Below, in pieces: positions 56,931 through 64,000 of a stretch of 64,000 nucleotides of DNA. The DNA lies in contig OX485804.1 in the NCBI GenBank assembly GCA_950295325.1, positions 3,036,001 to 3,100,000 on the forward strand, given 5' to 3'. Each line of letters begins with the position of its first letter. Position 1 is the stretch's first letter. This DNA is from Polytrichum commune (taxonomy: Eukaryota > Streptophyta > Polytrichopsida > Polytrichales > Polytrichaceae). A model generated the notes under the pieces. That model did not search any database. It was not told the origin of the DNA and saw only the letters and a program-made list of their open reading frames with translations. Position numbers and translations under genes: made by a program.

Positions 56931-58440
56931 AGTGCTTTTCTAGGTTTATTTTATTAAGGACCATATAAGTAAGGTAGTTGGTGGCATATAGTGACTTTTT
57001 TCCATAAGGATTTGATTTTGGCATATATGTGATTACTAAGTTGGTGTATGCTCTTAAGGGAGTCTTTGAAAATGAAGATTTCATGGGGCACAATTTTAAT
57101 GTGCTCTACCACTAGGAGGAGAGCATATATAGTTATGCTCTTAAGATGTTGGGGTAGCTTGGTACACATCATTGTCCTATTAAGACAAGCGAACCACATA
57201 AGCTTATAAACCTTAACCCTCGGACAAAAAGTATGCATGTGTTATTTGATTAATCAAACACCTACATTTGAATGTTGCATGGTTTGGTGAGGATCTGAGA
57301 ACAAACAACATATTTAAAAGAGATTGAACTACTTCTTCATACTTCATTAACTACTTTACACTCAAAGGACAACATAGTTGGGGACATCTATGTATTCATT
57401 TTTGAAATTAACACATATGTATGCACTTCCGATAATCAACACTAAATTAGGGGAGGCTTGATATTCAATCCAATATATGTTGATGTTTCATCATAGATCT
57501 ACTAATTCAAAAAAATTGAAGATGTAAATCCAATCATTGCAAGATGGAGAACAAGAATAACTAGCCGAATAAGGTAAACAACCCTTGTTTGGCTACTTTT
57601 CTTATCAAGACACCTATAATTGAGTGGTATGTGATTTGGTGTGGCTCCAAGATGGTGCCAAAAAGACTCGTGTTCAAAAGAAAATGAGAAACATGTTGAA
57701 AATATTCTAACCATTCTAGACTTAATGATTGACATAATTGGGGGGGGGGTCCCTATATGACCATTCAATAATCACAAGGATCCTCACTTCAATAATGAAT
57801 AAGATATCCATATGAGCTTCGAAAATGATGAGGAAAGTGGCTACATTAGATTTGCCAACCATCTTGTACAAATTGCGTGGTCCATATCCTAGGCGTTTCA
57901 AGTGGCTAGGTTGAAAAATTTTAACCATTTCAGACCCATCTACTTTAACATTTGCATGATACCACATTAGATTCAGCCACACTAGGTGCTCTTGTTGGTT
58001 ATTCTAGAGATATCAAGAGGCACTGGGGCATATATATATATATATATATGTGAGTAGCTCAATGGACATGGAGAACAAACCGCTAGTTACAGATGAACTG
58101 GTTGAGTTTGAAAAATAACCAGATGAAGTTCAAATCTTCAGGATAATTAACAATCATTTTAGAGGAATCTATGGAACGTGTTTCAAATAACACCCTATCC
58201 TCTTTAATGTGACTCCTCCTCTTATATCTCAAAATCCTTGGGAACAAATGTTCTCAATATAAATCTTTCTCATTGTCACATTTTCTTCCCATATATCACG
58301 GGTTTTGATGTTGAAGTAATCCACCAAAGAATTCAAACCACATACTCGTACGCACAACGTTGTCATCATTGTCATTATTCCCATGTTGACTTTGTGTTAT
58401 TCCATAATGTCACATGTTGCACTATTTCTCTTTTTTAATC
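56931..58440. other. Intergenic, simple repeats only
   Basis: A G run at 57740-57749 and a TA microsatellite at 58029-58049. No gene, RNA or element end seen. Confidence 0.35.
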
Positions 58441-58456
58441 ACGCACCCACGTGAAC

Positions 58457-58900
58457 ACTACACACCTCCTTAATATCACGTGCACTTTGGTTGCCACATG
58501 CGTAATATTAGGGAAGTTAGAGTGTAATAAAGAAAAAACCAAAAAACACCAACAAGTAACCGGCAGGATTCGGAAAATACTAGAACAATGACCGATTATG
58601 TCCCAAAAATTCCATGGACATTGATGTAGCTGGTCTTGATCTCTTTGTATGTTAGCACTACATATGAACTTAATATCACGTGCACTTTGGTTGCCACATG
58701 TGTAACATTAGAGAGGTTAGAGCATAACAAACAAGAAACCGAAAAACCCCAACAAGTAACTGGCTGGATTCGGAAAACACTAGCACTTTGACCAATTATG
58801 TCCCAAAAAATCCTTGGACATTGATGTAGCTGGTCTAGATCTCCTCGTATGTTAACACTACATACCTCCTTAACATGATGTGCCTTTTGGTTGCCACATA
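58457..58900. repeat. 200-bp tandem repeat, 2.2 copies
   Basis: The anchor taatatcacgtgcactttgg begins at 58471 and 58671, and a diverged form at 58871, exactly 200 bp apart. Copies 1 and 2 are clearly homologous throughout, including cggattcggaaaa and gacattgatgtagctggtct. Each contains CACGTG-type words. Confidence 0.85.
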
Positions 58901-58908
58901 CGTAATGG

Positions 58909-59139
58909 CAACTACACTAAATCGTCCATTTAGTGCAGGTTACCATTTGGGAGTTACGTATTGCTATGACATTTTAATGAGAGTATCACTTGTTACCCAA
59001 ATAACATTAGTGGTTAGTATGCACACTGAAGAATATGGTATAACTTAGTTGGTAAATAATGGTAATGTTGGTAAAAAAGCTATAGCAACACGTACCTCCA
59101 AACAAGAACCCACTCGAATGGGACGATTTAGTGTAGTTG
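58909..59139. mobile_element. 231-bp MITE, TIR CAACTACACTAAATCGTCC
   Basis: Left CAACTACACTAAATCGTCC and right GGACGATTTAGTGTAGTTG are exact inverses. The homology continues inward with small indels to ...ACGTATTGCTATGAC against the inverse of GCTATAGCAACACGT, about 60 bp. The target duplication is not resolved. It abuts the end of the 200-bp tandem repeat. Confidence 0.78.
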
Positions 59140-59880
59140 TAGGTTCTCCCTGTTCATTGATCCAGGGATATGTTTAGGCATAATTGGTTGAAATCCTAGT
59201 GTTCTCAAGTCCAACTGGTTACATTTTGACATCTTTCAGTCTTTCTTTATTAATTTGAGATGTTTTCCATAGATTCCTCTAAAATGATGAGTATTTTTCC
59301 TGAAGTCTTGAACATTGACCGGTTAATTCTCAAACTCAACCGGTTGATCTGTAACTAGCTTCGGTCCTCCCTGTTCATTGATTTAATCCTTATTGGCACC
59401 AGCTTACAGTTATGTAGCCTAAGCTGTATTTTATTCCAGTATTCCCTAATAATTTTCTCACTCATCAACTGACACACGTTCACCTGTGCATGGATTCCAC
59501 TCCCCTTTGATGGTGCCTTCATTGTAGTCTACTTAGAAAAGTTAAGTTTCCGACAACCTTGAACCGGGAGCTTCCTTGATTTGGAGAGCAGCGGAGCGAT
59601 GGCCCGCTCTAGGAAACGGAAGCGAGGCGCTGATGCCCTCGAGATCTGTGCCTTGATGCAAGGATAGGACTGTTTGTGATGATGTGTTAGAGCTTAGACT
59701 TGATCTTGATTAGACAGTAGACAAACGAACGACGGATCTGAGCAATCTGAAGTGGTTACCAGATCGTGATTGAGGTTAACTTTGGATCCTGCAGATCTAC
59801 GAAACACAACGGAAGGTGTGCAACAGTAGTTACCAAACTCTGTAGCGATGGGAGAAGTCCGGCAAGTGAAAACGTTCGCA
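59140..59880. other. Intergenic or LINE 5' region
   Basis: From about 59550 the base composition changes (gaaccgggagcttcc, gcgatggcccgctct), which may be the 5' leader of the following LINE-like ORF; its start cannot be fixed. Confidence 0.35.
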
Positions 59881-59967
59881 TAAAAGGTTAGATTTGGCGG
59901 AGGACCAAGATTTGACCCAGAAAAAGGTGGATGGGTAGCGGGGGAAGATCCAAGGCGAGATGAAGAA

Positions 59968-61155
59968 ATGGTGGAGGCTGTGATCGAAGTTCTTGCCCAA
60001 GCAAATAGCCATGTTCATGAAGGACAACTCAACCCATTTAGGGAACAAGTTGGTGAGATCCTCCCAACAAATCTTGAGAGGAACTTTAGTGGGTTCTTGG
60101 TTAGGAAGGATGCTATTACTTTTAAAGTGGATCCAATGAAAGTGAATGCACGCATTGCCCTATTGAAGGAGCAACTAGTGATTGCAAAGTTTGTAGGCCC
60201 AAAACCCACCTTCCAAGACATGGATCGGTGGTTGCAAGCCCTCAATCAAAAAATAGGAGATAGTGTTTTAACGTTTTGCATGAATGTGGGCAAGGGTTAC
60301 TTCTTCCTCAAAGGAGAGGACTCGGATGCACTCAATAGAGCACTTATGTTGTCACCTTACAAGTCAAAATGGGGAACATGCATGATCCAAAGTTGGGTAC
60401 CCGGATTCAATCCGGATAACCCTAGCAATCTTGCATTTTCCACTTGGGTTGCCTTGAGGAGACTGCCATATGAACATCATGATCAAGCAATAGCCATAGC
60501 AAAAACGTTAGGGGAAGTGATTGGCATTGACACATCAAACGAATCGGCAAGACATCCGAGGTTTTGTGTGAATCTCATAGTCAACAAAGGATGGATGACA
60601 AGCATAGAGTTAGAAACGGAGGATGGATCATACCCAGCACAAAAAGTCCTAGTTGATTATGATAAACTACCAATGCGGTGCAAAACATGTCATAGCTGGA
60701 AACATCGGGTGAGGGATTGCAATGTAGTCCAGAAAAGACCCGTGAGGGGAGGGAGGAGATCATGATCAGCACATGTACCAGAGACGCATCAGCAAGATAA
60801 AGGGAAGAACACAAGAATCGATGAAGATGACTTTCAACAAGTCATAAATCGGAAAAATACAAGAAGAAGCATTTTCAACACCATTAATGACGAGATGAGG
60901 TCAAGTGCATTCGCGCTAGCGGAAGAATCAAGAGCAGCACGATTCCGATCTAATGCACAGCGAGATGAGGTCGGCCAACTGCGAGGAGAGCAAACAGCTC
61001 GGACAAACCCAGCACTAAGGAACCAGGAAGGGGTTGGAGGCAGCAAGGCACAAGACAGAAGCACCGAAAACCAGGTCGAAGGGCAGAGGTCGGATACTAT
61101 GAGCGGGGATGGGACTCTACCGAGGACATGTGGTGATGTCGGGCAGACAGAGTGG
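59968..61155 (+). pseudogene. LINE-type ORF1 (DUF4283 plus CCHC knuckle), broken
   Basis: 265 codons from the ATG at 59968, preceded by open frame from about 59884. The middle part (FLKGEDSDALNRALMLSP, IQSWVPGFNPD, ALRRLPYEHHDQ) has the layout of the DUF4283 region of plant L1-type LINE ORF1 or gag-like proteins, followed by the zinc knuckle CKTCHSWKHRVRDC. A TGA at 60763-60765 stops it, but the same frame continues open (DDFQQVINRK..., Arg/Glu-rich) to 61155, where a solo LTR begins. So the gene carries one nonsense codon, a transition from CGA, and an LTR insertion. No reverse transcriptase lies in the window. Confidence 0.72.
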
Positions 61156-63990
61156 TGTGGTACTTTTGGGCCACCCCCTTTCGAGGGAGCCTAAAAGTAT
61201 CACACAAGCCCTTCGGTGAAGGTGGCCTGCATTTGCAGGCGCCCAAGCCGAACCCGGATGATAGGTGTATAACGTGAGTAGTTAGATTTTTAAGGGAGAT
61301 TAAATATGCGTCGTAGTACCTCCGGAGGTTAGGCCTTAGTTTTTTACTAGTGTGGCTTTAAACTCCACTAACCAATTTCATATCTAGTTCTAACCTTAAC
61401 CTACAACCTATTCTACGCGCAGACGCACCAGCCTTGAAACCAAGGCAATCCTAATTTGTGAATTGGGATGGTTCTGATACACCCAACCGGGTGTGACTCA
61501 TACCACCCTAACTCAACGAACGGAATAACGACAATTTGATGGACCATTCAATTCTTCCTATTTCTTTATTTAGTTCTATTTAGTTTTCTAAGCGGGGGAA
61601 CTTGGCCTAAGTCCCACCCTTCACACAAATTCCTTCTTAATTACTTACTTTTGTTTGCACGTCCTAACTTACTACATTAACATATTAGGCATCACCCCTT
61701 ACCTCGGGTCTCTTGCCAACAAGGGTTTACGATTTATTTGGTATGTTTTGATTGTTAAATGTGTTTACACTGGATAGACCACGAAATGCAACTCAATGGG
61801 ACCAGGGTGACGGGCGACCTGTAGGTTCAACCTGTTGCGCAATCTTCATAAATTGGGGCCATTACTCCCAATCTATGGGGCCAACAACATAATAGTGGAT
61901 TCGCGGGTCATTAACCCCACCTTTCCACCAACAACATTCAGAGTGGTCGTGTCGGTGATTAATCCGACTTACCACACACGAAACTTGCTAATAAATGAAG
62001 CTACTACCACAAAACATACCAAGGGCCCCGAAAACAATGGAATTGGGTACTCCCTTGGCGGTCAAGTGGTCAAGCCACTTGACCTTACGAGATAGGTGAG
62101 TGGGTTTATAGATGCGTACCTTAGCCGTGCTTCCTCCAATCCTAAATGGAAGGCTTAAGGTTAGTTAATTTACCTCAATTTTCCTCGGTTGATTTGGGCT
62201 TGATGTAGGCCGAGCCGCTACCTCCTTCCTTGCTCCACTTTCCGAGCGTCGACCTTGCCTCCTTCTTTGTAACTAGTTTGGTAGTAAGCGTACCTTAGTT
62301 AACAATTAAAATATAAACTGTTATTCTGCCCTGTAATTTAATCCTAAGCATAATATTTATACTTAGTGCACCAAATTATCTTTCCAATGATCTAAAAATC
62401 ACTCTAATCGGATAAGAAATGCAAAAGTTATGAGGGTTGGAAGTGTGAGGTCGATTCAACCGACCCTTCCAACCCACCTATCTACCTTCTAACTTCAAAA
62501 ATTCATAGCACATTCCTTACTACTTGGATCTAGGCTTTCCTTATACCATTGGAAAGCTATGAACAAGCTCTAACTAGAAAAAATTATGACATCAGCAGGT
62601 TAAGCTAATAGAAATTCAGCGGACTCCTTGTAACACAGCAGTCAATCAAGAAGGCTTAAACTATGTATCTCGCCTTCAACCATTCATATCTAATTCAAAT
62701 CTTAGTCAAATCAAACGTTCTATATGACCCTGGAGAGATATTAAAAAGATGTATTTGATAAAAATATGTGATTAGAAAGGTAAGCCGAAGTGAACCCAGC
62801 AGGTCCTCTGTAATGCAGCAGTCAACCAAAAGTTCTCAAACTATGTGTCCCATCTTGCACAATTCATATCTAATTCAAATCATGCTCAAATCAAATGTTC
62901 TAAGCCATTTTGGAAAGCTACACAAAAGTTCTACTTGGGAAAAATATAATTTCTTGGAATTAAAATTCCTATTGGGCTCGCAGGTCTGATCCAGCAGCCG
63001 CTACCCACAAGACCACCCAGTTTTTCTACTCCATCTTTGAAAATTCATAACTAATTGTCATCTTAACCAAATCACAAATGGGAAATGGCTATGGATAGCT
63101 ATAGGAAATCTCTCTAAGACAAAAATGATAAGTATCTTGTTCTAGCTTCTGAACTAAGCCTTCAGGGCATTGGCAGATGAGGTCTACAATGCCTCCACTC
63201 AAAACTCTACCATCCAACCTATCTCTACAAAAGAAGGAATCATTTTGTTGGTGTGTTAATAAACACACATTCTAACTAGGAGAGAGAGTAGAGGAGGTTC
63301 TCAAGCCTTTCTTTTAGGCCAATGAAAATGCATGCTAAAGGATTTTTTCCTAACTACATTGAAGCAGGGCTTCGCCCAAGCATTAGAGGAAGAGAGAGAG
63401 CTACAAGGTGGAAGGAGGGGTTTTTAAACCCTCTCACAAAAGGGTTGGACCCCTCCTCCACCGGATCCATTTTTCAAACCCTTTCCCGAAATTTTGGCTC
63501 AGGGGTTTTCCCGGTTGAGGTTGCCACCCTCTCGCCGAGGTGGCTCCGACGGGGAACCTAGAAATCTTTCTAATTTTTCGCCATCGAGTTGGCAAGGGGG
63601 CAAGTGGGCAAGTAGCCCCCTTGCTCTCTTTCTTCTTTGTCTTCAAAAGTCTTCAAGCCGATTTTATCTTCTTACCTAAAACACCTCCAATAGTCTTGTG
63701 TGCCTCACACTAACTAATAAACTAACACTTGCTTAGCTAGCATTTACTAACATTTGCGTAATAGCTAGCATCTACTAATATTTGCTTAGCTAGTTGTTTT
63801 TACTAGCTAGCATATTTTTTCTACTTTGCTATCTTCTAGCACTACTTAGTTTCATTTTGACCTTCTTTCTTTTAGGCTAAATGCTAAATGAACTAATTTT
63901 TCCTAAATTCCCTATCAATTCTAACTTTTAATGCTAACATTCTAATTAAAAGTGATCCCGCAGAGTGGTGGACCACTCAAAGGGTTCACA
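61156..63990. mobile_element. Solo LTR (2835 bp), second copy
   Basis: TGTGGTACTTTTGGG...GGTTCACA flanked by perfect AGTGG duplications (61151-61155, 63991-63995). It is nearly identical to 23430-26268, with scattered substitutions and short indels concentrated toward the end (for example after 63040). It is a solo LTR inserted in the LINE-like ORF. Confidence 0.93.
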
Positions 63991-64000
63991 AGTGGGTAGA

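Overview
The window looks like nuclear DNA of a land plant, most likely a bryophyte and probably a moss. The evidence is an interstitial run of plant-type TTTAGGG telomere repeats, canonical short GT-AG introns, an OTA-type (Athila/Tat-like) Ty3/gypsy retroelement, several MITE-like elements, and a resistance gene with a protein kinase fused ahead of an NB-ARC and LRR domain. That kinase-NBS-LRR class is best known from mosses. The organism is an inference from gene content, not from any marker gene.

Layout. 1-818: tandem ~178-bp satellite, each unit carrying two copies of a perfect 22-bp palindrome (10-bp arms TTTACGAACG / CGTTCGTAAA around a variable dinucleotide). 820-3030: AT-rich DNA with a telomere-like tract. 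3030-4774: promoter-like segment (CATCCC repeats, G-box, telobox, 32-bp tandem repeats) and a second palindrome cluster. 4775-9188: a GC-rich, three-exon, damaged gene whose product appears to join a ParB-like DGQH motif to a degenerate beta-class amino-methyltransferase fold, followed by an acidic, coiled-coil and Pro-rich tail; palindromes sit in every intron and twice inside the last exon. 9804-9921 plus 28347-28996: an FCP1-like HAD phosphatase, cut in two by a retrotransposon; it may be a further exon of the same gene. 29109-30094: two more GC-rich exons.

9922-28341: an 18.4-kb Ty3/gypsy element on the minus strand, with two 1807-bp LTRs that look identical, a 5-bp GGTCC target duplication, a tRNA-Asp-type primer site, gag-pol with three in-frame stops, a 900-codon accessory ORF after integrase, and a nested 2.84-kb solo LTR that splits a small leader ORF. 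A second copy of that solo LTR (61156-63990, target duplication AGTGG) has landed in a LINE ORF1-like gene at the right edge.

30.1-43.9 kb and 50.8-59.6 kb hold no gene I can support. They contain two related TIR elements with 4-bp target duplications (31007-32306; 51944-53694, the latter carrying a nested element), a Harbinger-like MITE (34172-34673), other TIR elements, local promoter-like duplications, a 200-bp tandem repeat and a TCCGGA-rich block. 43979-50804 is the kinase-NB-ARC-LRR gene, with about 49 near-identical 72-bp LRR units and two single-base frameshifts.

The most unusual item is the palindrome family tied to the ParB/methyltransferase-like locus. The palindromes are confined to 1-9.7 kb, occur upstream of, between and inside the exons, and resemble sites for a dimeric DNA-binding protein or recombinase. 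A parS-like relation to the ParB-like product is an attractive but untested idea.
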